A DNA stretch of 64,000 nucleotides from CALZJC01 sp963781065 (GCA_963781065.1 CAWAET010000004.1:806001-870000), one strand, 5' to 3'. Shown: positions 39,829-49,873, counted from the stretch's first letter. Notes: generated from the letters alone by a model not told the origin. Translations and numbers: made by a program.

Positions 39829-41790
39829 ATGGCCGAGCCGCTGGAGGTCCGCGTCCCGGATCTGGGCACCGACGAGAAGGTCGACGTCGTCGAGATCCTG
39901 GTCGCGGCGGGCGAGTCGGTCGCGGTCGACGACGGCCTGATCACGCTGGAGAGCGACAAGGCCTCGATGGACGTGCCGTCCCCCCGGGCCGGGGTGGTGA
40001 AGAAGATCCGGGTGAAGGCCGGCGACAAGATCGGCGAGGGAGATCTGATCCTGACCCTCGAGGTCGAAGAGAAGACCGAGGCCGGGGCGGACACCGCGTC
40101 CGAGACGGCCGCCGAGCCGATGGTGGAGCCTGGCGCCGGCCCGGCGGCGTCGCCGGCGAGCGCCGCGGCGCCCGACGCCGAGGAGTCGGAGGGCGCTGCC
40201 GCGCCGCCTGAAGAGCCGATGGCAGCCGCGCAGCCCGAGCCGTCCGCGCCAGCTGAGGCGATTGCGGAGCCGGCGCCCGTCGCGCCGGCCGCCACGGCGG
40301 CCGCGGACTCCGCGGCTGCATCGCCATCAGGGTCGCCATCGCCATCGCCATCGCCGGCGACAACTGGCGGCCGCCGTCACGCCGAGGTCGTCGTCCTGGG
40401 CGCCGGCCCGGGCGGCTACACCGCCGCCTTCCGGGCCGCCGACCTGGGCAGGAAGGTCATCCTGGTCGACCGCGACGCGACCCTGGGAGGCGTCTGCCTC
40501 AACGTCGGCTGCATTCCGTCCAAGGCGCTGCTGCACGTCGCCCGGGTGATCGACGAGGCGGCCGACCTGGCGGCGCACGGCGTTGCTTTCGGCAAGCCGA
40601 AGCTCGACCTCGACAAGCTGCGCGGCTTCAAGGAAGCGGTGGTCGCCCGGCTGACCGGCGGCCTGGCCACCATGGCCGGCAAGCGCGGCGTCGAGGTGGT
40701 GCGCGGGGAGGGCCGGCTGACCGGGGCCAACGAGATCGCCGTGGCCACGGCCGAGGGCGAGGTCGCCATCGGCTTCGACAGCGCGATCCTGGCCGCCGGC
40801 TCGCGGGTGGTGCGCATCGGCGGCATCCCCTGGGACGACCCGCGGGTGATGGATTCCACCGGCGCGCTGGAGATCCGCGACGTGCCCAAGCGGCTGCTGG
40901 TTGTGGGCGGCGGCATCATCGGCCTCGAGATGGCCAACGTCTACGCCGCCCTGGGTTCCCAGCTGACCATCGTCGAGCTGCTCGACGGCCTGATCCCGGG
41001 TTGCGACCGCGACCTGGTACGCCCGCTCGAGCGCCGCTTCAAGAAACGCTATGGCGCCGAGGTCCATCTCGAGACTCGGGTCGAGGAGATCAAGCCGCGC
41101 AAGAACGGCCTCGAGGCCTCCTTCGGCGGCGCCGACGCTCCCGAGCCGCAGCTGTTCGACCGCGCCCTGGTGGCGGTCGGGCGGCGGCCCAACGGCGATC
41201 GCATCGGCCTCGAGGCGGCGGGGCTCGAGCTCGACGACCGCGGCTTCCTGCCCGTCGACCGGCAGCAACGCACCGCGGTACCGCACATTCTCGCCATCGG
41301 CGACCTGGTGCCCGGCCCGATGCTGGCCCACAAGGCGAGCCACGAGGGCAAGGTGGCCGGCGAGGTGGCGGCGGGCCTCAAGAGCGGCTTCGACGCCCGG
41401 GTCATCCCCTCGGTGGCCTACACCGACCCCGAGATCGCCTGGGTCGGCCTGACCGAGACGGCCGCCAAGGCCGAGGGCACGCCCTACGAGGTCGGGCGAT
41501 TCCCCTGGGCGGCCAGCGGCCGGGCGCTGGGCATGGGGCGCGAGGAAGGGCTGACCAAGATTCTCTTCGATCCCGACAGCCGGCGGGTGCTCGGCGCCGG
41601 CGTCGTGGGGTCCAACGCCGGCGACCTCATCGCCGAGCTGACGCTGGCCATCGAGATGGACTGCGAGGCGGCCGATCTCGGCCTCACCGTCCACCCGCAC
41701 CCCACCCTGTCGGAGACCGTCGCCCTCGCCGCCGAGGCCTTCGAGGGCACCATCACCGACCTCTACCTGCCGCGCCGCAAGAAGCGCTGA
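39829..41790 (+). CDS. lpdA: Dihydrolipoyl dehydrogenase with N-terminal lipoyl domain (E3)
   Basis: 653 residues, longer than the usual ~470 because residues 1-80 form a lipoyl domain (Lys in LESDKASMDVPSP), followed by a ~100-residue Ala/Pro/Glu linker. The enzyme begins at EVVVLGAGPGGYTAAFRA (FAD), then the redox disulfide GGVCLNVGCIPSKALLH, the NAD segment LLVVGGGIIGLEMANVYAALG, and the C-terminal HPHPTLSETVALAAEAF with the catalytic His-Glu pair. It reoxidises dihydrolipoamide of the PDH complex. The frame is intact, unlike aceE and aceF just upstream. Confidence 0.97.
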   Translation: MAEPLEVRVPDLGTDEKVDVVEILVAAGESVAVDDGLITLESDKASMDVPSPRAGVVKKIRVKAGDKIGEGDLILTLEVEEKTEAGADTASETAAEPMVEPGAGPAASPASAAAPDAEESEGAAAPPEEPMAAAQPEPSAPAEAIAEPAPVAPAATAAADSAAASPSGSPSPSPSPATTGGRRHAEVVVLGAGPGGYTAAFRAADLGRKVILVDRDATLGGVCLNVGCIPSKALLHVARVIDEAADLAAHGVAFGKPKLDLDKLRGFKEAVVARLTGGLATMAGKRGVEVVRGEGRLTGANEIAVATAEGEVAIGFDSAILAAGSRVVRIGGIPWDDPRVMDSTGALEIRDVPKRLLVVGGGIIGLEMANVYAALGSQLTIVELLDGLIPGCDRDLVRPLERRFKKRYGAEVHLETRVEEIKPRKNGLEASFGGADAPEPQLFDRALVAVGRRPNGDRIGLEAAGLELDDRGFLPVDRQQRTAVPHILAIGDLVPGPMLAHKASHEGKVAGEVAAGLKSGFDARVIPSVAYTDPEIAWVGLTETAAKAEGTPYEVGRFPWAASGRALGMGREEGLTKILFDPDSRRVLGAGVVGSNAGDLIAELTLAIEMDCEAADLGLTVHPHPTLSETVALAAEAFEGTITDLYLPRRKKR

Positions 41791-41927
41791 GCCGTCGCCG
41801 GTCGCGGCGGCGTGAGATCATGCACAGGTCGAGCCCGACCTTCTCGGCAAGTCCAGATCTGCAGACACCCAGACCGGCTACCAGCGACGAGGGCCGGTGG
41901 CAAGGTCGGGCCAGCGAGGTGCGGTCA

Positions 41928-44423
41928 TGAGAGAAGCCCGATCCGGGTACCAAGGCAGGTTTCGGACCACGGCGTTGGCGCTGCTGGCGTTCGGCGCCGT
42001 CAGCGCGCCGCCCGTGGCTGGCGAGGCGCTGGGCTCGCGCGACGAGCGCCCAGCTGACGGTGCTCCACCTGGCCGACGTCTACGAGATCGCCCCGGTCGA
42101 CGGCGGCAAGTACGGCGGCCTCGCCCGGGTGGCGGCGCTCGAGCGGCGGCTGGCGGCTGAGAAGAGCCACGTCCTGATGACGATCGGCGGCGACTTCCTC
42201 TCGCCCTCGGTGGCCTCGAGCATCTTCCAGGGCGAGCAGATGGTCGCGGCGCTCGGTGCCATGGGGCTCGACCTGGCGACGCTGGGCAACCACGAGTTCG
42301 ACTTCGGCCCCGAGCTCCTGCGGCAGCGGATGCGCGAAGCGCCCTGGGACTGGGTGGTGAGCAACGTGGTCGACGCCGCCACCGGCGAGCCCTTCGGCGG
42401 CGCCGCGCCCTGGCTGGTGCGCAGCTACGGCGATCTCACGGTCGGTTTCCTGGGCCTCTGCCTCGCCGGCGACGAGATCGCCGCCAAGAAGCGCCAGGGG
42501 GTCGAGTTTCTCGACCCGTTCGAAGCCGCGGAACGCTACCTGCCGGAGCTCGAACGGGAGGGCGTCGACGTCATCGTCGCCCTTACCCACCTCGACTTCG
42601 CCGACGACGTGCGGCTGGCGCGCCGCTTCCCCGGCATCGACCTGATCCTCGGCGGCCACGAGCACTTCCCGATCACCACCCAGGTCGAGCGCAGCCTCAT
42701 CATCAAGCCGGGGTCGGACGCGCGCAACGTCGCCCGCGTCGACATCAGCCGGCCGCGCGCCGAGGCGCCGATCGAGAAGCACTTCGAGCTGGTGCCGATC
42801 GTCGAGGGCCTGGCGACCGAGCCGGTCACCGCCGCCGTGGTGGCCGAGTGGGAGTCGCGTCTCGATAGCGAACTGGCGGTCACGGTGGGCGCCACCGCAG
42901 AGCCGCTCAACGCGGTGGCGGAGGAGGTGCGATCGCGCGAGATCAACCTGGGCAACCTGTTTGCCGACGCCATGCGACGCGACACCGGCGCCGAGATCGC
43001 CATCCTCAACAGCGGCAGCATCCGCAGCAACCGGGTCTACCCGCCGGGGGAGCTGACGCGTCGCGACCTGGTCGCCATGCACCCGTTCGGCGGTATCGCC
43101 TGTGAAGTGGAGGTCTCCGGCGAGACGATCGTCGCGGCGCTCGAGAACGGCTTCAGCCGACTTGGCGAGAGCGCCGGGCGATTCCCCCAGGTTGGCGGCA
43201 TCGAGGTAGAGGTCGATCCGGAGCGGCCCGCCGGCCAGCGCGTGGCGGCGGCGACCGTCGGCGGCCAACCGCTGGATCCGGCGCGGCGGTACACGGTGGC
43301 GGTCACCGACTACATGCTCGGCGGCGGCGACGGCTATTCGATGTTCGCCGACGGCAAGGTGCTGGTCACGCCCGAGGCCGGCAGCATGCTGGTGACCCTC
43401 CTCGAGGAGACGGTGCGGCAGCGGAAGTCGATCGCGCCGCGGGTCGAGGGCCGCATCCGCTTCCTGGGCGAGCCGCCGCCTGCCCGTACCGCGCGCCGGC
43501 GGCCGGTGATCCTCGACACCGACATGGGCATCGACAGCGTGATGGGGCTGCTCTATCTGCTCAAGGCGCCGGAGGTCAGCCTCGAGGCGATCACCGTCGT
43601 CCACGGCATCGCCGACGTCAAGCCCGGGGCCCGCAACGCCATGCGCATCCTCGAGCTGACCGGCAACCGCGACATCCCGGTGGCGCGGGGCCGCCGCCGG
43701 CCGCTCGAGGGGCGGCGCGGCTTCCCGTCGTTCTGGAAGCCGCAGGCCAACAGTCTCGGCGACGCCGCGCTGCCGCCGGCGCGCGGCCGGCCGCGCGGGC
43801 GGGCGGTGGAGCTCATCCTCTCGACCCTGGCGGCGAGCCCCGAGCCGATGACCATCATCGCCATGGGCCCGCTGACCAACATCGCCCTGGCCCTGGAGAA
43901 AGACCCGGGAATCGTCGACAAGATCGCCGAGATCGCCGTGATGGGCGGTGCCGTCGAGGTGCCCGGCAACGTCGGCACCCCCTATGTCGGCATCGACAAC
44001 AACGCCGCCGAGTGGAACTTCTACCTCGACCCGCACGCCGCCCAGCGGGTGCTGGCCAGTGGTGTCCCGATCCGGCTGATGCCGCTCGACGCCACCAGCG
44101 CTCTGCCGGTGACCCCGGAGTTCGTCGACCGGGTGCGCACCCGGCCGCGCGATCAGACCTCGGGCCTGCTGCTGTCGCTGCTCGAAGCGGTGAGCGAGGG
44201 GATCGACGCCGGCTGGTACTACTTCTGGGACGTCCTGGCGGCGGTCGCTACCGCCCGGCCCGACGTGCTGGCCTGCCGCGACGAGACGATCGAGGTGGTC
44301 ACCCGCGAAGGCCCGCAGTTCGGTCGCACGCGGCCCAGTGCCGGCGGCGCACCGGTCTGCGTCGTCGAGCAGATCAACCGCGAGGCGTTCGAAGACGACC
44401 TGCTGAAGGCGATCCTGGACTGA
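41928..44423 (+). CDS. Secreted 5'-nucleotidase fused to nucleoside hydrolase, one +1 shift
   Basis: The signal peptide is RTTALALLAFGAVSAPPVAG. At about 42049 one extra base separates it from the mature frame, which begins LTVLHLADVYEI and runs to 44423. Residues to about 480 are a UshA-like calcineurin/5'-nucleotidase unit (GGDFLSPS, LGNHEFDFG, GGHEHFPI, then LNSGSIRSNRVYPPGELTRRD and the substrate-site GGGDGYSMF). The usual DxH of motif I is DVY. The rest is an inosine-uridine hydrolase domain (VILDTDMGIDSVMG, MGPLTNIALAL, NAAEWNFYLDPHA, FWDVLAAVAT); its motif has D-S where DD is usual. The fusion could turn nucleotides into base plus ribose outside the cytoplasm. Confidence 0.85.
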
Positions 44424-44600
44424 TGCAGGCCGCGGCTGAAGCGCGAATCGGCGCTATGAGGCGCCTGGCGGTGTTCGATCTCGACGGCACCCTGGCCGAC
44501 ACGCTGGCTGGTGGACCACCGCTGCTTCGTCGACGCCTTCCGCCTCGAGCGGGCGCGGCGCGGCTGTCGCTCGCCGCGCCCGGGTCGGACCCACCGGGCG
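44423..44600 (+). pseudogene. Truncated HAD-superfamily hydrolase remnant
   Basis: ATG 44423 overlaps the previous stop (TGATG). It reads to AVFDLDGTLADTLA, a perfect HAD motif I with both catalytic Asp. After one extra base at about 44509, VDHRCFVDAFRLE continues in the +1 frame. About 30 codons later the sequence turns into the signal peptide of the next protein. The rest of a ~200-residue phosphatase (motifs II-IV) is missing, so this is a remnant left by deletion. Confidence 0.7.
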
Positions 44601-45617
44601 GGCGGCGCTGCGGCGCGTCGCCTGCTCGCGGCCGTCGGGCTGGCGCTGGCGCTGGCCGGTCCTGTTCTGGCGGTCTCCGACGTCGAGCCTGCCGACGTCG
44701 AGCCTGCCGACCTCGGGCCTGCCGACCGCGTCCTCCTGTCCGAGACCTTCCGCCTCTCCACCGAGCTGGGCGAGGAGATCTGGCCCGGCTGGGGCGTGGC
44801 GCCGTGGGAGGTGCTGCTGGTCGGCGACGAGCACGAGTACCTGGTCAACTCGCCGCGCCAGCCCGAGGGCTTTGTCGAGCTCGGCCGCGACAAACCGCTC
44901 GACGGCAGGGTGCTCGTGCGGCCGCGCACGCTGCCGCCGGGCGCGCGCGCCACCTACCCGATGCTGGGCGGGCCGCCGCTGGTGGTGGTCGGCCGCCCCG
45001 AGGCGACCGGCCTCGACCCCACCGCCTGGGTCGTGATGGTCCTGCACGAGCACTTCCATCAGCTGCAGATGTCCGACAGCGCCTACTACGCCGACGTCGA
45101 GCGGCTCGACCTGGCCGGCGGCGACGAGTCCGGCAACTGGATGCTCGACTTCCCCTTCCCCTACGACGACCCGAAGGTCGAGGCCCGCTTCAAGGGCCTG
45201 TGCGCCACGATCCTCGCCATCCTGGCCGGCGACGTGCCGCCAAGCTTCGTCGCCGAGGCCCTGGGCAGCCTGGCCGCCGTCCTGCCTGCCGATGCCTACC
45301 GCTATCTCGGCTTCCAGCTCTGGCAGGAGGGGGTCGCCCGCTATGTCCAGGCCCGGGCGGCGCGGGTGGCCGCCGATCGCTTTGCCCCGTCACCCGCTTT
45401 CACCGCGCTGCCCGGCTACCGGCCGTTCGCCGAGGTGGCCGACGAGCTCGAGGCGCAGATTCGGGCCGAGCTCGCGGCGCCGCGGCTGGCGGAGCGGAAG
45501 CGGGTCGCCTTCTACGCCGCCGGCGCCGGGCTGGCGATGCTGCTCGAGCGGCATTCTCCCGACTGGCGCGAGCGATATCTGTCGCGGAAGTTCGCGCTCG
45601 AGGCGTTGCTGCCGTGA
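44511..45617 (+). CDS. Secreted protein with HExxH metalloprotease motif
   Basis: The frame is open from GTG 44511, but its first ~35 codons belong to the HAD remnant. The native protein seems to begin at the hydrophobic signal RRLLAAVGLALALAGPVLAV, for which no ATG, GTG or TTG remains. A 5-residue repeat (VEPAD, VEPAD, LGPAD) follows. The core has VVMVLHEHFHQLQMSDSA, an HExxH zinc motif. Later segments FQLWQEGVARYVQARAA and AGAGLAMLLERHSPDWRERY suggest a helical metallopeptidase-like fold, in which the second provides no obvious third ligand. Family not recognised. Translation may now depend on the HAD start plus a frameshift. Confidence 0.65.
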   Translation: MDHRCFVDAFRLERARRGCRSPRPGRTHRAGGAAARRLLAAVGLALALAGPVLAVSDVEPADVEPADLGPADRVLLSETFRLSTELGEEIWPGWGVAPWEVLLVGDEHEYLVNSPRQPEGFVELGRDKPLDGRVLVRPRTLPPGARATYPMLGGPPLVVVGRPEATGLDPTAWVVMVLHEHFHQLQMSDSAYYADVERLDLAGGDESGNWMLDFPFPYDDPKVEARFKGLCATILAILAGDVPPSFVAEALGSLAAVLPADAYRYLGFQLWQEGVARYVQARAARVAADRFAPSPAFTALPGYRPFAEVADELEAQIRAELAAPRLAERKRVAFYAAGAGLAMLLERHSPDWRERYLSRKFALEALLP

Positions 45618-45622
45618 AGGCC

Positions 45623-46186
45623 ATGCCCCGAATCGGCTCGGTGATGACGCCGTTTCCCTACTCGGTCGGCCCGGACGACTCGCTGCGGACCGCCCGCCGC
45701 ATGATGGCCGAGCACCGGATCCGCCACCTGCCGGTGATGATCGAGGGCCGCCCGGCGGGGGTGATCACCGATCAGGACATGCGGCGGGCCGCCGCCGGCG
45801 GCGCGGAGGGCGAGCCGCGGGTGGGCGATCTGACGATGTCGGAGGCCTGCGAGGCCGACATGAGCGCGCCGCTCGATCTCGTCCTGAGCGAGATGGCCGA
45901 GCGCCACCTCGACTCGGCCCTGGTGCTCAAGGCCGGCAAGCTGGTGGGCATCTTCACCGCCACCGACGCCTGCAGGGAGTTCGCCGCGCTGCTGCGCCGC
46001 GAGGCGCCTCGCCGGACGGGGAGAGCGCGGCCTGAGGCAGCGCCGCCCGCGGATCAGGCCACGGCCGAGGCGTCTGTCCATACCCGGACCCGCACCCAGC
46101 CGGTGCGGCGCATCGCCCGTGGCCGGCGCGTGGCCAGCAAGCCGGACGTGGGCCGGCCTGGCTTGGGCTGGACTGCTCCTGGGTGA
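45623..46186 (+). CDS. CBS-domain pair protein
   Basis: About 187 residues; the first 125 form two CBS domains (IGSVMTPFPYSVGPDDSLRT, HRIRHLPVMIEGRPAGVITDQDM; VGDLTMSEACEADM, AERHLDSALVLKAGKLVGIFTATDA). CBS pairs bind adenine nucleotides and regulate partners. ATG 45623 is used; a GTG at 45614 overlaps the previous stop. The last ~55 residues are Arg-rich and unlike the rest; another frame stops at 46035, so the true C-terminus may be shorter. Confidence 0.85.
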   Translation: MPRIGSVMTPFPYSVGPDDSLRTARRMMAEHRIRHLPVMIEGRPAGVITDQDMRRAAAGGAEGEPRVGDLTMSEACEADMSAPLDLVLSEMAERHLDSALVLKAGKLVGIFTATDACREFAALLRREAPRRTGRARPEAAPPADQATAEASVHTRTRTQPVRRIARGRRVASKPDVGRPGLGWTAPG

Positions 46187-46461
46187 TCCGCGGACGGTGA
46201 ATCGCGGGTGACGAAGGATGCAAGCGGCCTCGGGCGGAGGCGCGAAATTTGTCACCGCGAGCCGCCGGCCGGTGGCTCGCGGGCCTCCCCGAGCCGGACC
46301 GGACCGGGACCGAAGTGCCTTGCCCGCAGCGTTTGATGCGGTCTCCGGCGGTCGCACCGGTGGTTGGCATCGGCGTTGCTCATGGAGGTGACCGTGGTCA
46401 GACTCACACACGAGCTGGAGGACGCGATGGCAACCGCACCGATCCGACAAGGAGGCCGGCC

Positions 46462-46689
46462 ATGCGTCTCTCTCTGGAGCGCTTTATCTCGTTTCTTACC
46501 GTCCTTCTCGCCGCGTTCGCCATGGCCCAGCTGGCCGGCGCCGCGCCTCTGCCCGATTCCCGTACGGAAGGATCGAAGGTAGCTCGGCAGCAGATCCGGG
46601 CCAATTGCCGCGACGTCTTCGAGCGGCGCCCCACTTTTCGGGCCGGCCTCGATCAGTCGCCGCAAGTGACAGCGGAGGCCCTGAGGTAG
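46462..46689 (+). CDS. Small secreted hypothetical protein
   Basis: 75 residues. ATG 46462 has AAGGAGG at a good distance. The first 27 residues (LERFISFLTVLLAAFAMAQL then AGA) make a signal peptide; the short mature part is polar with one Cys. No family recognised. No gene is evident in the 46187-46461 gap before it. Confidence 0.45.
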   Translation: MRLSLERFISFLTVLLAAFAMAQLAGAAPLPDSRTEGSKVARQQIRANCRDVFERRPTFRAGLDQSPQVTAEALR

Positions 46690-47042
46690 GTTCAAGGGCG
46701 ACTGGGGCCCGGGAAGGGGTTCGGCCGCCCACCACCGCCGAAGACCGTCAAGTTCCTGGGAGTCCCTCGCCGCAATGCTCGCCGGTGGATTGTAGAACGA
46801 CATACATCCCTTTGATGTTGCGGGAAGCCGTCTGCGTCAGACACCGCTCGAAGATGTCGTTGACATTGCTGGGCACTGCCTCATAGTCTGTGAGGAAAGC
46901 TCAGGAGAGTGATTCATGAGCCGCGGAGCCGGGCCCGCTGATGCCGGCATACGAGGGTCGGTCGCGAGGAACTTGCCGGGAGAGTTCCGGCAGTTTCGTA
47001 GAGGGCTGCCAGCAAGGGCTGAGCTCACCAGGAGGTCAAGCG
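46690..47042. other. Gap with no convincing gene
   Basis: Lower GC than most of the window. Short frames here lack start signals or coding character. An AGGAGG at 47030-47035 belongs to the next gene. A frame open from 46941 joins the patatin gene but lacks a ribosome site. Confidence 0.5.
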
Positions 47043-49694
47043 ATGGCGCCATCCTGCGATGCGGATCGGGGCGAGATGTGTAGTCCCCTGATCGAGGCTG
47101 AGAGTCTGCAGATTCCAACGAAGCGGCCGACAGCCCTCTGTCTCTCAGGAGGGGGAATCCGTAGCGCCGCCTTTTCCATGGGCGTTCTGGAGGAGTTGAA
47201 ACAGCGGCTAAACGGAGCGAGCTTTGACTACTTGAGTACGGTGTCGGGCGGGGGCTTTGCCGGAGCTTGGAGCCTCACGGGACACAAAGAGCCGGAAAAG
47301 GCCAGCCAGTACCTGGATGACGTGATGTCCCGGGGCCTGCGGGGCCCGATCGAGCTCGCCTTCGTTTTCATGGGCAAGTGGCTTCTCCATGCCCTCTTCG
47401 CGATTCCTGCGCTCGGTGCTCTGATACTGGCGCTCGCGAGCGCGTGGAGCCTGATGCTGAAGATGGCGGACTGGGTCATGGCACGGGAGCTCACGGGTGC
47501 TCATCCGGAAGCCCTGCTCGCCCTGGCGGGCGCCATCGGCTATCTGGTGCTCGTGGCTTTGCTGCACGGACGAAAGGGCCGCTGGGTCGCAAGGCAGCTG
47601 TTGGTGGTGGCGTCCTTGTCTGCCGGTGCGCATTACCTGCTCGTCGAGGCCCCCGAAAAGCTCGACGGAAGCGCCGCGCTGCCGGGAGCCGGCGTACTCA
47701 TCGTGGTAGGCGTCGGGCTGCTCGGACGTTCGTCGGGCTTGGCGCATGTTCGGTGGATCTCCTCGCGCCTGGGTACCGCGCGTCTCGTGCGCATCGTTGC
47801 CCTCTTGTGCGTCTTGTTGATCGGCCTGCTCATCTCCTGGCTCCTGGTCGTGAGCCAGCCGCTCTACCAAGGCCCTCTGGCTGCCGTCGGCCCATTCCCG
47901 ATCGTTGGGGATCTTCCGCCACGCGTGCTGCTGATGCTTGTGCTCGGCTTGTTGGCACTGGCTGTCGGCGGGCTGCCTGCTAGCTGGTTCTCGGTGGCGA
48001 CCTTCTATCGCAGCCGCATCAAGAAGAGATTCCTCCGAGAGGGGGCGGCGGAGCAGGGGCCCGAGAGGAAGGCGCCGACCGTTGGACTGCTGCACTTGAT
48101 CAACGCGGCGATGAGCTCACCGGGACCCGGCCCTCAACACTGGGATGAGCGCCGCACGGTGCCGTTCGTCTGGAGTCCGTTGGGATACGCCTACGGGCTA
48201 TGCCGCGGTGAGCCCGCCCGGACGGAGGTGGTTTATCCTGCCGATCAGCGGGAAGATCTATCTCCCGATCGTGAGTTGGCCCTCGCGACCTCGGCGGCGG
48301 TGGCAGGGCCCCGGATGGGAGCCTACACCGAGAGGGCGATTGGCTACCTTCTTTCCTTCCTCAATCTGCGCCTGGGGCAGTGGTTTCGCCTCGACGCCTC
48401 GAAGCCCTTTGTCCCGAGTGGTTCGCTCTTGGGCGAAGTTCTCGCAGACCTTGGGCTGAACCGCAAGACCCGGAAGAGCCGCTGGGTCTATCTCAGCGAC
48501 GGCGGGCACTTTGAGAACCTCGGTCTCTGCGAGGTGATCCGCCGCCGATGCGGACACGTGGTGGTCGTAGACGGCAGTTGCGACCCTGAGTACTCCTTCT
48601 CCGACCTGGCGAACACGGTACGGAAGGTGCGGCTCGATCTTGGGGCCAGCATCGAGATCGACGGCCTGCGCTGGACCGAGGAAGGTGCGATCCTCAAGAG
48701 CCCAGCCCGCAACCGGCGCCAGCGCGTCTATGGTGGCTCGATTCGCTACCTTGACGAACAGGGCCGGGTGGTCGACCGGGGCGACCTCGTTTACATCAAG
48801 GCTGCCCTGGTCGGCGACGAGCCTGCCGACATCGCTGGCTACGCGGACCTTCATCCCGCCTTCCCCCACGAATCCACGACCGATCAGTGGTTTTCGGAAG
48901 CGCAGTTTTGGAGCTACTTCCGACTGGGCGAGTTCACGATCCAGAGCGCGCTCGACCATTACGACGATGCGAAGGCGCTGTGGCGCACGAAGCCTCCGAC
49001 GGAGGGTGAGACCGTTTCTGCCGCCCAGATCAGCGAACGACTGCGAGAGGCCGGCATGATCGTGGGGCGCCCGGAGTTGCGACCGACGCACGGTGGCATC
49101 GTGCTGAGTGGCCGCTGCACAAGTGAGACGTGCCGCCGCTTCTTGCTGGTCGAAGCCACGGACGGTGGAACCTGGGTTCTACCCAAGGGGCACATCGAGC
49201 GCGGCGAGCGCCCTGGCGAGGCTGGCGTCCGGGAACTCAAGGAAGAGACCGGGTACTGCTGGAGGGGCGGCTGGCGGAAGCGCCCGGTCGTCGTGGATCG
49301 TTTCAAGAAGGGCGACGAGACGGTGCGAGCCCTCTACACCGTCGTGGACGGAGGCGAGCTGTATGCCAGCCGGGAGTCGCGACATCTGGAAGCTCGGCGG
49401 AGTTGTGAGCTGCATCGGGATGAAGCGGCGGAGGAGCGCCGGCACCTCTGGGTAACGCTGTCCGACTACAGGCGCGCTTTGAGCAAGCATCCGTCGCTGA
49501 AGAAGGACCTAAAGGAGAGCTTCGACCCCGGCGACGACACCGCGAGCGAAGTGGTGGATACGCTCGGTGAGGCGCGGTTGCTCATCCCCGACCTGGTGTG
49601 GGTGCTCGAGGAAGCCGATCGCAAGCTGGACGACTGGGCGCGAGCGGATCGAGAAACCCAGACTGGGTTTGAGGGTGGCAATTCGCCGATCTGA
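47043..49694 (+). CDS. Patatin-like phospholipase with membrane domain fused to a C-terminal Nudix hydrolase
   Basis: 883 residues from ATG 47043, chosen for the AGGAGG eight bases upstream. The patatin parts are an oxyanion motif LSGGGIRSAAFSMGVLEEL (about residue 36), the nucleophile STVSGGGFAGAW (about 65) and the catalytic Asp in LSDGGHFENLG (about 487). Between them lie about six hydrophobic helices (residues ~103-320), so the lipase sits on or in the membrane. Residues ~655-850 contain a Nudix domain with a complete box, GHIERGERPGEAGV then RELKEETGY. Patatins hydrolyse acyl esters; Nudix enzymes cleave nucleoside diphosphate-linked compounds. Two toxin-antitoxin modules follow. The role is unknown; a defence effector is one possibility. 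Confidence 0.9.
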   Translation: MAPSCDADRGEMCSPLIEAESLQIPTKRPTALCLSGGGIRSAAFSMGVLEELKQRLNGASFDYLSTVSGGGFAGAWSLTGHKEPEKASQYLDDVMSRGLRGPIELAFVFMGKWLLHALFAIPALGALILALASAWSLMLKMADWVMARELTGAHPEALLALAGAIGYLVLVALLHGRKGRWVARQLLVVASLSAGAHYLLVEAPEKLDGSAALPGAGVLIVVGVGLLGRSSGLAHVRWISSRLGTARLVRIVALLCVLLIGLLISWLLVVSQPLYQGPLAAVGPFPIVGDLPPRVLLMLVLGLLALAVGGLPASWFSVATFYRSRIKKRFLREGAAEQGPERKAPTVGLLHLINAAMSSPGPGPQHWDERRTVPFVWSPLGYAYGLCRGEPARTEVVYPADQREDLSPDRELALATSAAVAGPRMGAYTERAIGYLLSFLNLRLGQWFRLDASKPFVPSGSLLGEVLADLGLNRKTRKSRWVYLSDGGHFENLGLCEVIRRRCGHVVVVDGSCDPEYSFSDLANTVRKVRLDLGASIEIDGLRWTEEGAILKSPARNRRQRVYGGSIRYLDEQGRVVDRGDLVYIKAALVGDEPADIAGYADLHPAFPHESTTDQWFSEAQFWSYFRLGEFTIQSALDHYDDAKALWRTKPPTEGETVSAAQISERLREAGMIVGRPELRPTHGGIVLSGRCTSETCRRFLLVEATDGGTWVLPKGHIERGERPGEAGVRELKEETGYCWRGGWRKRPVVVDRFKKGDETVRALYTVVDGGELYASRESRHLEARRSCELHRDEAAEERRHLWVTLSDYRRALSKHPSLKKDLKESFDPGDDTASEVVDTLGEARLLIPDLVWVLEEADRKLDDWARADRETQTGFEGGNSPI

Positions 49695-49835
49695 TGACGA
49701 ATCTGAGGCAGTGCTCCCGGAATGCAGTCGAACCATTCATCGTCTTCGGCATCCCTCGGGCCGGTAGCCCGGCTCGGCGTGATCCGCTCAGATTCTCTGG
49801 GTCTTGAGGCTGGTGGCCGTGCTACCATGTTCAAA

Positions 49836-49855
49836 ACCATGGTCATGACCATGGT
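49836..49855 (+). promoter_or_regulatory. 20-bp perfect palindrome, likely toxin-antitoxin operator
   Basis: ACCATGGTCATGACCATGGT is a perfect palindrome made of two ACCATGGT half-sites, 18 bases before the antitoxin ATG. It is placed as expected for Phd-type autoregulation. Confidence 0.75.
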
Positions 49856-49873
49856 CTTTACGGGGCGATTCTC

